Shown: positions 26,842-36,496, counted from the stretch's first letter. The stretch: DNA of 64,000 bases from Cronobacter condimenti 1330 (GCF_001277255.1 NZ_CP012264.1:2418001-2482000); one strand, 5' to 3'. Program-made: numbers and translations. Notes: generated from the letters alone by a model not told the origin.

Positions 26842-26962
26842 AGAAACTCCTTAGATGCAGGAAAAGGCGCGCCGCGGTGCGGCGTGCGTCATATTGTTCT
26901 CGTCTATCATACGGGGCAATGACATAGTAAAAAGGGTCATAACACGTAAATCGAGGCAGGAC

Positions 26963-28354
26963 ATGAAGCCAGGCTATCGCGATATCTATAAGCGTTATCG
27001 CCAGAATATCCATGACGGCGTGCTGAAACCGGGGGATCGCGTTCCTTCCATTCGCGTACTGGCACAGGAGTTACAGGTCGCGAAAAAAACCGTAGAGGCC
27101 GCGTATGCGGTGTTGGTAGGTGAAGGTTATCTGGTGAGTCGCGGCCCGCGGGGTACCTGCGTTAATCCGGCTCTCGCCATCGTGCAGCGCCCGTCACAGC
27201 GTGCGCCTGCCAGCCCCGACGACACGCCGCTGACGCGTCACGACAGCGAGGGTTTCCTGCGCCTCGGCATTCCGTCGCTGGACAGCTTCCCTTATAAAAA
27301 GTGGTTGTTGCTCAGTGCACGTACGATGCGCGCCATGCGCCCTGAAGAGATGGTGAACCCGCCGATAGCCGGCTACGCCCCGCTGCGCGCCGCCATTGCC
27401 AGCTATCTCTCGATTTCGCGCGGGGTGGTGTGTAACGCCGACGATATTTTTATCACCAGCGGCTATCAGGGCAATGTGCTGCTGACGCTTCAGGCGCTGG
27501 TGGGTAAGCAAGACAGCGTCGTGTTTGAAGACCCCGGCTATTTCGTTGGCCGGCGCCTGCTGAACGCGCAGGCCCCCGCCCTGCACTACGTACCGGTCGA
27601 TAATGACGGCATACAGGTTGATTATCTGCAGCGTCATCACCCGGATGCGCGGCTGGTTATTGTCACGCCGTCGCACCACAGTCCGCTTGGCGTCACGCTC
27701 TCCCTGCCGCGCAAACAACAGCTGCTGGCTTTTGCCGCAAAGCAGAACGCGTGGATCGTCGAAGATGATTATGACGGCGAGTTTCACTACACCCGTAAGG
27801 TATTGCCCTCGCTGAAAAGCCTTGATACCGAGGATCGGGTTATCTACATCGGCAGCTTCAGTAAAACCATCATGCCGTCGGTACGCCTTGGTTATCTGGT
27901 GATGCCGCGCGCGGCGCGCGGCGCGTTTCTTGAGAGCGGTGCGTGCTTTACAGGCGGTCAACCGCTCCTGATACAGAAGATCCTGGCGGCGTTTCTCACC
28001 GGGGGCGAATTCTACCCGCACCTGAAAAAGATGCGCGCCCTCTACCAGCAGCGGCGGCGTATGGCGATTGAGGCGCTGCATGCGGTCTATCCCGGCGTGT
28101 TTGACACCCCGCTTGAAGATGGCGGCATGCACGTGGTGGCCTATCTGAAAACGGCCACCTGTGACGAGGCGCTCGCACGCGCCTGGCAACAGCACCAGTT
28201 GCAGGTAAGCGCGCTGTCGTCATGGTACGTCGGGCCGCGCAAACGCTACGGTTTGATCATTGGCTACACCAATCTGCGTACCGTTGACGAGGCCGCAGCG
28301 CTAATGGCGCGCGCCCGCGCCGACACCTGCGCGCTGTTAACCGCCGCGTCGTGA
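26963..28354 (+). CDS. MocR-type GntR/aminotransferase-fold regulator
   Basis: A 463-residue PLP-dependent transcription factor. ATG 26963 (MKPGYRDIYKRYR) has GGCAGGA upstream; the frame extends 5' without support. A GntR winged-helix domain occupies about residues 1-70 (LKPGDRVPSIRVLAQELQVAKKTVEAAY). An aminotransferase fold-type I domain follows, with the cofactor lysine in YIGSFSKTIMPSVRLGY and the Asp/Tyr motif VEDDYDGEFHY. It is divergent from the AhpD-like gene. ATGAC (26919) and GTCAT (26936) in the intergenic region form a possible operator half-site pair. The effector amine is unknown. Confidence 0.9.
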   Translation: MKPGYRDIYKRYRQNIHDGVLKPGDRVPSIRVLAQELQVAKKTVEAAYAVLVGEGYLVSRGPRGTCVNPALAIVQRPSQRAPASPDDTPLTRHDSEGFLRLGIPSLDSFPYKKWLLLSARTMRAMRPEEMVNPPIAGYAPLRAAIASYLSISRGVVCNADDIFITSGYQGNVLLTLQALVGKQDSVVFEDPGYFVGRRLLNAQAPALHYVPVDNDGIQVDYLQRHHPDARLVIVTPSHHSPLGVTLSLPRKQQLLAFAAKQNAWIVEDDYDGEFHYTRKVLPSLKSLDTEDRVIYIGSFSKTIMPSVRLGYLVMPRAARGAFLESGACFTGGQPLLIQKILAAFLTGGEFYPHLKKMRALYQQRRRMAIEALHAVYPGVFDTPLEDGGMHVVAYLKTATCDEALARAWQQHQLQVSALSSWYVGPRKRYGLIIGYTNLRTVDEAAALMARARADTCALLTAAS

Positions 28355-28358
28355 CGCG

Positions 28359-29219
28359 CTATTTGCCTATTTTTGCGAGCATCTCCGGGCGCATGAATTT
28401 ATTCACCACCAGCATAAATACCACCGACGGGACCAGCAGGATCAGCGCCGTTATCGAGGAGATCTGGTAGTTCCCGGACATGCTGGCGTTATAGAGCAGG
28501 AGCGGCAGTGTACTGATATCCGGCGCGCCGACGAAGAACGCGCCGGTGAACTCATCCAGCGACTCCAGAAACACGAAAATGCTGGCGGCGATAATGCCCG
28601 GCGCGGCCTGCGGCAGCACGATGCGAAAGAATGTGGTGGTAGCACTGGCACCAAGGTTACGCGCCGCGCGCGCAAGTTGTGGGTCGACGCTACTAAAAGC
28701 AGCAACGCTTATCCAGATGGCGTACATCATGCCGTGTACGCTGTGCACCAGCACCACACCCGCCACCGTACCGTTAAGCCCCCACTGATAAAAAAGCCGC
28801 GCCACGTTCATATAGACCGTGAGCCCCGGAAACGCCTGGGGGATCAGAAATAACAGCATAAAGAAAAAGCGCAGCGGCATGCCTTTACGGGACAACGCAT
28901 AGCCGGCCGGCACCGCGACCACCAGACAGACTGCCACGGTAAGCAGCGCAATGCCGATACTGGTGAGCAGCGATCCGGAAACATCGCTATAAGGACTGAA
29001 AACCTGCGACCAGTACTTCATTCCCCACTGCGCAGGCAACGCATGCGGGAAATACCAGGTCTCCGCCACGGTCCAGATAAGCAGATTCAGCACCGGGCCG
29101 AGCAGGATCAGCACCAGCAAGACCAGCAGCAGCGTCTGCCAGAAAAAGCCTGTTCGAAACGGCGTGAAGCGGGCGCGCCTTACAGGCATCACAGCGGTGT
29201 GTTCAGCAACAGGGCTCAT
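28359..29219 (-). CDS. ABC importer permease, second subunit (PotC/PhnV-like)
   Basis: A 286-residue inner-membrane permease of the MetI/PotC type, with about six membrane segments. The EAA coupling motif sits near residue 190 (ARAARNLGASATTTFFRIVLPQAAPGI). It is the last gene of a minus-strand operon of ATPase, binding protein and two permeases. Its ATG overlaps the previous permease stop (ATGA). It stops 4 bases before the end of the convergent MocR gene, with no obvious hairpin between. The family handles polyamines, iron, phosphonates and related solutes, so the cargo is open. Confidence 0.88.
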   Translation of the reverse strand: MSPVAEHTAVMPVRRARFTPFRTGFFWQTLLLVLLVLILLGPVLNLLIWTVAETWYFPHALPAQWGMKYWSQVFSPYSDVSGSLLTSIGIALLTVAVCLVVAVPAGYALSRKGMPLRFFFMLLFLIPQAFPGLTVYMNVARLFYQWGLNGTVAGVVLVHSVHGMMYAIWISVAAFSSVDPQLARAARNLGASATTTFFRIVLPQAAPGIIAASIFVFLESLDEFTGAFFVGAPDISTLPLLLYNASMSGNYQISSITALILLVPSVVFMLVVNKFMRPEMLAKIGK

Positions 29220-30049
29220 GCGTGGGTTCCTTTCTCTTTAAGCGTATGGCGCAGGTAAAACCACGAGAGTGCGGCGCAAATCAGGTACGACATCACCCCG
29301 AGCGCGTTTGCGACGTGGTAATCGCCGTAGGAGCTCACGCGAAACGCCATATCAACCGTCATCATCGCGGGCGTGCCGGTGCCTATCATGAGCGGAACAG
29401 ACAGCACAGAGAGCATCGTGACAGTAGAGAGCACCAGCGCCACGCCAAGCGTCGGCATCGCCTGCGGCAGCAGCACCTGCCACAGAATGCGCAGGCGGGA
29501 GGCGCCAAGGTTTTTCGCCGCCTGGATCTGCGCCGGATCCACAGAGGCCATCGCCCCGCAGGTCAGCAGCGTCACAAACGCCATCTGCTTCCAGACGAAC
29601 GTAATAATGATGCCCTTCCAGCCAAGCCAGGAGACTGTCTCAAGCGGGGTCAAAAGGCCGCCTGCCACCAGCGCGTTATTCATCAGGCCATTTTTGGCAA
29701 GAAACGTGCGCATCATCTGCGCTGTCACAATAAACGGGATAAACAGCGGCAACCGGTAAAGCAGCCCGAAGGCGCGTGCGAGCCACGGGTATGGCGAAAG
29801 GACAATGACGCCGGAAAGTGTCACCGCAATCAGCGCCAGCAGCGCTACCGAGGCCAGCACGATCACCAGCGAAAACAGAATATCCTGCGAATAGAGGTCA
29901 ATGACTTTCGCGAAGTGCGCCAGGGTGAATGCCGGGGCCTCGGTGACGAACGCCGATACCAGCGAAAACCCCAGCGGGTATAAAAACAGCACAGCGGTCA
30001 GCAGCGCGGCAGGCGCCACCAGCAGACCATAACGAAGGGCGTTTCTCAT
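29216..30049 (-). CDS. ABC importer permease, first subunit (PotB/PhnU-like)
   Basis: A 277-residue inner-membrane permease. ATG 30049 is taken; a TTG lies 5 codons upstream. Membrane segments begin at once (YGLLVAPAALLTAVLFLYPLG). The EAA coupling loop is AAKNLGASRLRILWQVLLPQAMP near residue 170. It pairs with the next permease, with which it overlaps by 4 bases. The binding-protein gene lies 56 bases upstream. The layout matches binding-protein-dependent importers of the spermidine/2-aminoethylphosphonate/iron group. Confidence 0.88.
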   Translation of the reverse strand: MRNALRYGLLVAPAALLTAVLFLYPLGFSLVSAFVTEAPAFTLAHFAKVIDLYSQDILFSLVIVLASVALLALIAVTLSGVIVLSPYPWLARAFGLLYRLPLFIPFIVTAQMMRTFLAKNGLMNNALVAGGLLTPLETVSWLGWKGIIITFVWKQMAFVTLLTCGAMASVDPAQIQAAKNLGASRLRILWQVLLPQAMPTLGVALVLSTVTMLSVLSVPLMIGTGTPAMMTVDMAFRVSSYGDYHVANALGVMSYLICAALSWFYLRHTLKEKGTHA

Positions 30050-30105
30050 CAGGCAGTTCCGCAAATCATCGGAAAGCGCCCGGCGTGGCCGCCGGGCACA
30101 GGGGA

Positions 30106-31251
30106 TCAGTTTGACACCTGGCTCTCATAGCCTTCTTTGATGTCGTCAAAATACGGCGCTATCGGGAAGCTTTTGCCATAGTTTGCCAGCGTCTGCGGCG
30201 AAATTTCAGCAAAGAGTTTCTGCCAGGTCGGCGCGTCCAGCTTCGCTTTGACATAGTTCGCATCAATACCCGGATACCAGTTGAATTGCTTCACAATGCC
30301 CTGCGCCTGTACCTCGGGGCTGGTGGCAAGCGCGATAAATTCCTGCGCGAGCTTCGCCTGCGCCGCGCGGGCCGGGACGACGTAATACATCGGCTGGCCC
30401 GGCATGCCTGGCGCAATCAGCGCAAGTTTCAGCGACGGCGGCACTTTGCCCTGATCTTTCCAGCTGTAGAACATATCCACCCACACTGGCCCCATCGCGA
30501 TTTCGCCACGGCTTAACATATCGAGCGTGCCGGCGTTGCCTGGCGTAAAGGTCACGTTCTGGTTAAAAGCCTTGAGTTTTTCAAAGGCGGGCGCCCAGCT
30601 TTTCTCCACGCTCTTATCGTAGGGCTGCGCGCTCAGGCGGGCCGCGTCGGTGCCGTAGGCATAGATCCAGCCCACCACGAAACTGACGCCAGACATGCCA
30701 TTTTTAATTCCGTTGTAGCCAAACGCCTTCGGGTTTTTCTGCGCCCACTGCACCAGTTCGTCATAGGACGCGGGCGGCGTTTTCACCAGATCGCTGTTGT
30801 AAGCCAGCGCCGTCTGGCTCAGGAACATCGGCATGACATAGCCGTCAACGTTCACACCAAGGGCGTTACGCGCACTCGCCTGCGAAACCATTTTGCCGGT
30901 CGGGATCTGGTCGCGGAATTTTGCGAGCAAGCCTTTCTCTACCAGCTCTCCGCCCGCTTTCTGGTGCACAACGGCGACATCGATATCCCACTGCGCCAGA
31001 TTGCTCTGCTGCTGGGCGGTCAGTTTTTCTGTGATTTTGTTGGAGCCTGCGTCACCAGGCCCGGTGCCGATCACCCGAATTTTTACGTCGGGATGGCTCG
31101 CCTCAAAGCGCGGCGCCAGAAAGGTTTTGACGTAATCGACCATGTTCTGATCGCCTGCCGTAGCGACATTCAGCACCGTTTCTGCCTGTGCGAGGCCAGG
31201 CGTGCCGAACGAGAGCGCCGCGGTAAGCGCGATGTGAGTTTTAGCAAACAT
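30106..31251 (-). CDS. Periplasmic solute-binding protein, family 1
   Basis: A 381-residue precursor; GGGGAT lies upstream of ATG 31251. The signal peptide MFAKTHIALTAALSFGTPGLAQA is followed by mature ETVLNVATAGDQNMVDYVK. The sequence has the bilobed family-1 layout (LAPRFEASHPDVKIRVIGTG near the start, DMLSRGEIAMGPVWVDMFYSW in the middle, PEVQAQGIVKQFNWYPGI at the end). It captures the substrate for the permease/ATPase genes on either side. It is not close enough to a named protein for me to state the ligand. The upstream regulator and hydrolase genes suggest a small organic or phosphorus compound, which is only inference. Confidence 0.87.
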   Translation of the reverse strand: MFAKTHIALTAALSFGTPGLAQAETVLNVATAGDQNMVDYVKTFLAPRFEASHPDVKIRVIGTGPGDAGSNKITEKLTAQQQSNLAQWDIDVAVVHQKAGGELVEKGLLAKFRDQIPTGKMVSQASARNALGVNVDGYVMPMFLSQTALAYNSDLVKTPPASYDELVQWAQKNPKAFGYNGIKNGMSGVSFVVGWIYAYGTDAARLSAQPYDKSVEKSWAPAFEKLKAFNQNVTFTPGNAGTLDMLSRGEIAMGPVWVDMFYSWKDQGKVPPSLKLALIAPGMPGQPMYYVVPARAAQAKLAQEFIALATSPEVQAQGIVKQFNWYPGIDANYVKAKLDAPTWQKLFAEISPQTLANYGKSFPIAPYFDDIKEGYESQVSN

Positions 31252-31282
31252 GAAATATCCCCGACTGTGTGAGTAAATGAAA

Positions 31283-32260
31283 TTAAGGCTGGTTAAATCG
31301 GTGCAACGCCTGCGGCGGGACATGGAGCGCCACCGTGGTATTGACCGGCCAGTTCTGCGCGCTGTCGGCCTGCAGAAGCTGGTGGTCCACCTGTACGCTG
31401 TGGCGGTACTGCTGGCCCATAAAGGCGCTTTGCCGCACGATGCCGGAAAGCGTCAGCCCGTCCCCCGGCATCGCGCCCGGCGCGGCGCTTATTGTCACGT
31501 CGCTGCTGCGAAAGCAGAGTGTCTCGCCCGCCTGCGCACGTACGCGATTCGTCGCCCCCATGAAGTCGGCGACAAACGGCGTTTGCGGGTGCCGCCAGAT
31601 ATCCTGCGGCGTGCCGATCTGTTCGATGCATCCCTGGTTGAGCACCGCCACGCGGTCCGCCATCACCAGCGCCTCCTCCTGATCGTGCGTGACGATAAGC
31701 GAGGTAAAGCCGAGCTGCTGTTGCAGCGTTTTGATTTCGTGGCGCACGCTCAGGCGTACGCGGGCATCAAGGTTGGAGAGCGGTTCATCGAGCACCAGCA
31801 CATCCGGCTCGACCGCTAAGGCGCGGGCGAGCGCCACGCGCTGACGCTGGCCACCGGAGAGCGCGCTAATTTTGCGGTTCTCAAGCCCGGTTAAATTGAC
31901 AAGCGCCAGCATCTTTTTAATTTGCGCCTGAATGACGGTCTTCGGTTGTTTGCGCACGGTTAATCCAAAACCGATATTTTGCGCCACCGTTAAATGCGGC
32001 CATAAGGCGTAACTCTGGAAGACCATAATAATATTGCGCTGTTCGGGCGGGAGCCGGGTAATAGTGCGCCCGCCCACGGAAATATCGCCGGACTCCACCT
32101 GAACAAATCCGCACAGCGCATTTAACAGCGACGTTTTGCCGCAACCGGACGGGCCGAGCAGCGCAATCATTTCGCCACGGTGAACTGACAGATCAATATC
32201 ATGCAATACGGTATGGTCGCCGTACCCCATTTTTAATCGCGTAATGTCTAAATAACTCAT
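31283..32260 (-). CDS. ABC importer ATPase (PotA/PhnT-like)
   Basis: A 325-residue ATP-binding subunit and first gene of the importer operon. ATG 32260 has AGGAAAGGG upstream. Walker A is GPSGCGKTS, the Q-loop is in VFQSYALWPHLTV, the signature is LSGGQRQRVALARAL, Walker B is VLVLDEPLSNLD and the H-loop is VTHDQEEA. A C-terminal TOBE-like regulatory domain follows (about 240-325). The divergent promoter region holds a perfect 16-bp palindrome likely bound by the nearby LacI-type regulator. Confidence 0.9.
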   Translation of the reverse strand: MSYLDITRLKMGYGDHTVLHDIDLSVHRGEMIALLGPSGCGKTSLLNALCGFVQVESGDISVGGRTITRLPPEQRNIIMVFQSYALWPHLTVAQNIGFGLTVRKQPKTVIQAQIKKMLALVNLTGLENRKISALSGGQRQRVALARALAVEPDVLVLDEPLSNLDARVRLSVRHEIKTLQQQLGFTSLIVTHDQEEALVMADRVAVLNQGCIEQIGTPQDIWRHPQTPFVADFMGATNRVRAQAGETLCFRSSDVTISAAPGAMPGDGLTLSGIVRQSAFMGQQYRHSVQVDHQLLQADSAQNWPVNTTVALHVPPQALHRFNQP

Positions 32261-32296
32261 CGCCCTTTCCTGCATTCTGGCGGCATTTATTTTGCG

Positions 32297-32312
32297 ATGA
32301 ACACGTGTTCAT
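32297..32312. promoter_or_regulatory. Perfect 16-bp palindrome, candidate LacI-family operator
   Basis: ATGAACACGTGTTCAT is a perfect palindrome with the central CG step favoured by LacI/PurR-type proteins. It lies 37 bases before the ATPase start and 100 before the hydrolase start, so one site could control both divergent operons. The regulator gene is the second gene of the plus-strand operon. Confidence 0.65.
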
Positions 32313-32412
32313 TACGCTGTAAAAAAAATGCAACTTCGCCCCGACATGATAGGCACCTACTTTGTCGCGCCTTTGTGACAATTTAATTAAGTTGCGAGAA
32401 AACAGGTGGAAA

Positions 32413-33165
32413 ATGATTATTGATGTGCTCGGCAGCGGCAGCGCGTTCGCCACGCAGCAAAATACGTCGTCAATATTGATTCAGGGCGCTTCGACGCAGT
32501 GGCTGGTCGACTGCGGCCCCACTATTCCGCGTGCGCTCTGGCAGCGCCAGACGCCGATTAACGCCATTGATGCCATCTGGTTTACGCATGTTCACCCGGA
32601 TCACTGCGCCGGGCTGGCGGCGTTACTTAATCAGTGGAAAAGCCTGGGGCGCGAGAAACCGCTGACCCTATTTTGCCAGCCCGCCCAGCGGGCGGTGTTA
32701 CAACAACTGGCCCTGCTGGCGGTCTGGCCGCAAACGACGTTTTGTTTCGCTATCGACTGGCAGGACATCGCCGCGGAAATGACGTGGCGCGACTGGCGCA
32801 TCCGCAGCGCGGCAACGCAGCATGAGATCCCGTGTCGGTCGCTGCGTATCGACACCGACGGCATGGCGCTTTTTTACAGCGGCGACGGCAGGCCGACCCC
32901 GGAAAGTCTGGCGCTGATGGCGGGTGCCACGCTCGCCTTTCAGGAGTGCGCCTCCTGGCGCGCGCTGGAGGATGACGCCTCCCACGGCGATTTTCCCTCC
33001 TGCCAGACGGTGTGCGAATGCCTGCAACTGCCTGCGCTCGGGCTTTATCACTGCTGGGAGGCTGATATTCCGGCCATTCGCGAGGCCTGCGCGCGTCATC
33101 CGGCGCTGTTTTTAACGGAAGACGGCCAGCGGCATACGCTGGCACGTGCGCAGGCGAGCGCATGA
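32413..33165 (+). CDS. Metallo-beta-lactamase-fold hydrolase (PhnP/RNase Z-like)
   Basis: A 250-residue protein; AGGTGG precedes ATG 32413. It opens MIIDVLGSGSAFATQQNTSSIL, and the metal motif HxHxDH is FTHVHPDHCAGL near residue 60. Further metal ligands are expected at YSGD and the C-terminal His (GLYHCWE), although the usual spacing is loose. Closest in style to the PhnP phosphodiesterase and RNase Z group. It is divergent from an importer of the PhnSTUV-like layout and overlaps the LacI gene by ATGA. The grouping suggests uptake plus hydrolysis of a phosphorus-containing or ester substrate, but that is inferred. Confidence 0.8.
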   Translation: MIIDVLGSGSAFATQQNTSSILIQGASTQWLVDCGPTIPRALWQRQTPINAIDAIWFTHVHPDHCAGLAALLNQWKSLGREKPLTLFCQPAQRAVLQQLALLAVWPQTTFCFAIDWQDIAAEMTWRDWRIRSAATQHEIPCRSLRIDTDGMALFYSGDGRPTPESLALMAGATLAFQECASWRALEDDASHGDFPSCQTVCECLQLPALGLYHCWEADIPAIREACARHPALFLTEDGQRHTLARAQASA

Positions 33166-34181
33166 AGCCGCGTCCGGCGCGCAGCGTCGTTACCGCCCAG
33201 GATGTTGCCGCGCGGGCGGGCGTGTCGCGCGCCGTGGTGTCGCGCGCGCTCGGCGACAGCGGCAGCATTTCGCCCGAGACCAAAGCGCGGGTGCTCGCCG
33301 CCGCCGCCGAACTCGGTTATCAGGTCAACTTTCTGGCGCAAGGGCTTAACCGCAAGCGCAGCCAGCTTATCGGCGTGATTGTGGCACGCATCGGCGATCC
33401 GTTTCGCAGCGCGCTACTGGAGGCGCTGATTCAGGCGGTCTCGCAGCGCGGCTATCAGGCGCTGGTGACGGAAATTTCCGGCGATGCCGACCTTGAAACT
33501 ACCCTGCGCCGCTTTATGCAATATCGCGTCTCCGGCGTGGTGGTGACCTCCGGTCAGCCGCCGGAGGCGATTATCGACGACTGCGTGCAGCATCATATTC
33601 CGGTGGTCGGCATTAACCGCCCGCCGACGCACCCGCAGGTGGATACCGTCTGCTCGGATAACGCGCAGGGCGCAGCGCTTGCCGCCGCGCAACTCAGTGA
33701 TGCAGGCTGCCGCCGCTTTGGCTGGCTAAACTATCAGCGTTCCACCTGGGCGGGGCAGCAGCGCGGCGAAGCCTTCCTGGCGGCGCTGCAGGCGCGCGGC
33801 GTGGAAACCCGGACGCATGCCACGTTTATCCATGCGCCTCAGGACGGGTATGAAGGGGGACTGGCGGCGGCAGGCTGCGCGCACGCCTCACTCGACGGCA
33901 TATTCTGCGCCAACGCCCAGCTCGCCTGCGGTTTTCTTGACGGCATGCGGCGGCAGGGCAAAACCGCGCCGCGTGATTTTCATCTGATAGGCTTTGATAA
34001 CACCCCGCTTACGGCCTATGACGCCTACCGGCTTACTACGCTGCATCAGGACGTGGCCGCGCTTGCCGCACAGGCGCTGGCGTGTCTTGCCGATCGCGCC
34101 CGGCAACCGCACGGGCCGGCACGCACCGAATGGGTGCCTGTCACGCTCATTCACCGCGATACCTCACCCCGGATAAGGTAA
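33162..34181 (+). CDS. LacI-family transcriptional regulator
   Basis: A 339-residue repressor. The N-terminal helix-turn-helix and hinge (VTAQDVAARAGVSRAVVSRALGDSGSISPETKARV) are typical of the family. A periplasmic-binding-protein-like effector domain follows (LIGVIVARIGDPFRSALLEAL, then GFDNTPLTAYDAYRLTTL near the end). Its ATG overlaps the hydrolase stop (ATGA), so the two are co-transcribed. It most likely binds the perfect palindrome at 32297-32312 and controls the divergent importer and its own operon. The effector should be the transported solute or a metabolite of it. Confidence 0.9.
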   Translation: MKPRPARSVVTAQDVAARAGVSRAVVSRALGDSGSISPETKARVLAAAAELGYQVNFLAQGLNRKRSQLIGVIVARIGDPFRSALLEALIQAVSQRGYQALVTEISGDADLETTLRRFMQYRVSGVVVTSGQPPEAIIDDCVQHHIPVVGINRPPTHPQVDTVCSDNAQGAALAAAQLSDAGCRRFGWLNYQRSTWAGQQRGEAFLAALQARGVETRTHATFIHAPQDGYEGGLAAAGCAHASLDGIFCANAQLACGFLDGMRRQGKTAPRDFHLIGFDNTPLTAYDAYRLTTLHQDVAALAAQALACLADRARQPHGPARTEWVPVTLIHRDTSPRIR

Positions 34182-34314
34182 ACCCGGGCTGAACCGGGCG
34201 CGAAAAGCAGAAATTTCCCCTTTACGTGCCCTCGTAACGGGAATATTCGTCTAAGGTTTTCATATGGTTGATTCGCAGTGGTGTGCGCTGCGCCCCCTTA
34301 AGGAGAATTCATTC

Positions 34315-36279
34315 ATGACACAAGCCGTTACGCGCCGTCCCCGGACGCTGTTTTTCGCCATTCAGGTCGCCCTTAGCGGCGCGCTGCTGGCCTTCTCCAC
34401 GCTGCCCGCTGGCGCGCAGGATGCGCCAGCCGAGCGCACCACGCCACAGCCGCCGGATCTGCTTCTTGGCCCGCTGTTCAGCGATGTGCAGAGCGCGAAG
34501 CTGTTCCCGGATCAGAAAACCTTTGCCGATGCGGTGCCGAAAAGCGATCCGCTAATGATCCTTGCCGACTACCGGATGCAGCGTAATCAGTCAGGTTTCG
34601 ATTTACGCCACTTTGTTGAGCTGAACTTTACCCTGCCGCAAAAAGGCGAAGCCTATGTGCCGCCAGCAGGCCAGAGCCTGCGCGAGCATATCGACGGCCT
34701 GTGGCCGGTGCTGACCCGCTCCACCGATTCCGCCAGCAAGTGGGATTCCCTGCTGCCGCTGCCGAAGCCTTACGTGGTGCCGGGTGGACGTTTCCGCGAG
34801 GTCTATTACTGGGATACCTACTTCACGATGCTGGGCCTCGCCGAGAGCGACCACTGGGATAAAGTGCAGGATATGGTCGATAACTTCGCCCATGAAATCG
34901 ACGCGTGGGGTCATATTCCCAACGGCAACCGGACCTACTACTTAAGCCGCTCACAGCCCCCGTTCTTCTCCTTTATGGTGGAACTGCTGGCAAGCCACGA
35001 AGGCGGTGATGAGACACTGAAAAAATACCTGCCGCAGTTGCAAAAAGAGTATGCCTACTGGATGGAAGGCAGCGAAAACCTTGCCGCAGGCGATGCGCAT
35101 GAACGTGTTGTGAAACTGAAAGATGGCGCGGTACTCAACCGCTACTGGGACGATCGCGATGCGCCGCGTACTGAGTCCTGGCTTGACGATGTGACCACGG
35201 CCAAAAATAACCCGGACCGCCCGGCGACAGAAATCTACCGCGATCTGCGCGCCGGTGCTGCCTCGGGCTGGGATTTCAGTTCGCGCTGGATGGATAACCC
35301 GCAGCAGCTCGGTTCCATTCGCACCACGACCATTCTGCCGGTGGATCTCAACGCCCTGCTCTTCCAGCTGGAGAAAACTCTGGCGCGCGCCAGCAAAGCC
35401 GCCGGTGACAGCGCAGGCGCAACTCGCTATGAATCGCTCGCCAGCGCGCGCCAGCAGGCGATGGAAACGCATCTGTGGAACGCGAAACATGGCTGGTATG
35501 CCGATTACGATCTGAAAACCAATAAGGTGCGCGATCAGCTGACCGCCGCTGCGCTGTTCCCGCTGTATGTGAAGGCAGCGGCGCAGGACCGCGCCGAGAA
35601 AGTCGCCGCCGCAACCCGCGCGCAGCTTCTCAAACCGGGCGGCCTTCTGACCACGACGGTTAAAACCGGCCAGCAGTGGGATGCACCGAACGGCTGGGCG
35701 CCGCTCCAGTGGGTGGCTACCGAAGGGCTGATGAACTACGGGCAGAAAGATCTGGCGATGGATGTGACCTGGCACTTCTTAACCAACGTTCAGCACACCT
35801 ATAACCGCGAGCAAAAACTGGTGGAGAAATATGACGTCTCTTCTACCGGCACGGGTGGCGGTGGCGGCGAATACCCGCTCCAGGACGGCTTTGGCTGGAC
35901 CAACGGCGTGACGCTGAAAATGCTCGATTTGCTGTGCGGGACGGAAAAACCGTGTAATGACGTACCGCAGACGCGCCCGGGCAGCACCAGCGCGCCGCAG
36001 CAGGAGGGAAAAATGCTGAGCAAACCGGCGGAGCAAAACGCACCGGTGAAGGCTGAAACCTCCGCACCAGAAAACACGCAGACGCCTGCGCCTGCGGGCA
36101 ACAACGCACCGGCCACTGCGACGCCAGAGGCGCAAAACAGCGCAGCGGCGCCGCAGAACACCACCTCGCAACCTGCACCTGCACCTGCACCTGCACCTGC
36201 ACCTGCACCTGCACCTGCACCTGCACCTGCACCTGCACCTGCACCTGCACCTGCACCTGCACCTGCACCTGCACAGTAA
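34315..36279 (+). CDS. treA: Periplasmic trehalase with Pro-Ala tail
   Basis: Glycoside hydrolase family 37 enzyme that splits trehalose to two glucose molecules in the periplasm. AAGGAG precedes ATG 34315. The signal peptide ends ...LPAGAQ. Trehalase signatures are present: [15 protein letters not shown] near residue 160 and [13 protein letters not shown] near 455, with [17 protein letters not shown] near 520. Catalytic Asp and Glu positions lie in the conserved blocks. E. coli TreA has 565 residues. This one has 654, the extra being a low-complexity tail rich in Pro, Ala, Gln and Thr that ends in 17 Pro-Ala repeats. A strong terminator follows. Confidence 0.95.
   Translation: MTQAVTRRPRTLFFAIQVALSGALLAFSTLPAGAQDAPAERTTPQPPDLLLGPLFSDVQSAKLFPDQKTFADAVPKSDPLMILADYRMQRNQSGFDLRHFVELNFTLPQKGEAYVPPAGQSLREHIDGLWPVLTRSTDSASKWDSLLPLPKPYVVPGGRFREVYYWDTYFTMLGLAESDHWDKVQDMVDNFAHEIDAWGHIPNGNRTYYLSRSQPPFFSFMVELLASHEGGDETLKKYLPQLQKEYAYWMEGSENLAAGDAHERVVKLKDGAVLNRYWDDRDAPRTESWLDDVTTAKNNPDRPATEIYRDLRAGAASGWDFSSRWMDNPQQLGSIRTTTILPVDLNALLFQLEKTLARASKAAGDSAGATRYESLASARQQAMETHLWNAKHGWYADYDLKTNKVRDQLTAAALFPLYVKAAAQDRAEKVAAATRAQLLKPGGLLTTTVKTGQQWDAPNGWAPLQWVATEGLMNYGQKDLAMDVTWHFLTNVQHTYNREQKLVEKYDVSSTGTGGGGGEYPLQDGFGWTNGVTLKMLDLLCGTEKPCNDVPQTRPGSTSAPQQEGKMLSKPAEQNAPVKAETSAPENTQTPAPAGNNAPATATPEAQNSAAAPQNTTSQPAPAPAPAPAPAPAPAPAPAPAPAPAPAPAPAPAQ
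36171..36274 (+). repeat. Hexanucleotide tandem repeat (ACCTGC)17 in treA
   Basis: An uninterrupted array of ACCTGC units runs from 36171 to 36274, encoding (Pro-Ala)17 at the trehalase C-terminus. There is no third-position variation, so the array is young or actively homogenised. Because the unit is 6 bp, slippage would change tail length without breaking the frame. Confidence 0.95.
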
Positions 36280-36303
36280 GCTGTCGTTATCCTTAAAATA
36301 TTC

Positions 36304-36332
36304 AACTGCCCTCTTTTGAGGGCAGTTTTTTT
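36304..36332 (+). terminator. Terminator of treA
   Basis: AACTGCCCTC (36304-36313) pairs with GAGGGCAGTT (36318-36327), loop TTTT, followed by a T-run. Confidence 0.92.
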
Positions 36333-36417
36333 ATCTCTTCACCGTGCCCGCCACGGCGCGTTCATTCAGCGCCGTTTTCCCTGCCAATTCTGTGAGTTGC
36401 AATTTCTTGTTGTTAAC

Positions 36418-36436
36418 GATAATAATTCGCATTCTT
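36418..36436 (+). promoter_or_regulatory. Candidate Fur box upstream of the siderophore receptor
   Basis: GATAATAATTCGCATTCTT matches the 19-bp Fur consensus at 13 positions by eye and lies about 60 bases before the receptor start. It would give iron-repressed expression, as is usual for such receptors. Confidence 0.6.
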
Positions 36437-36496
36437 TATTACGTATCGTTACGATCCTGTGACGCAGGATGCAGTTGGCAAACAGAGAATCTCATA

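Noticed and set aside
35779..36305. Minus-strand frames with Gly-Ala or Gln-Val repeats opposite treA
   Set aside because: They are translations of the hexanucleotide array on the wrong strand; treA explains the region.
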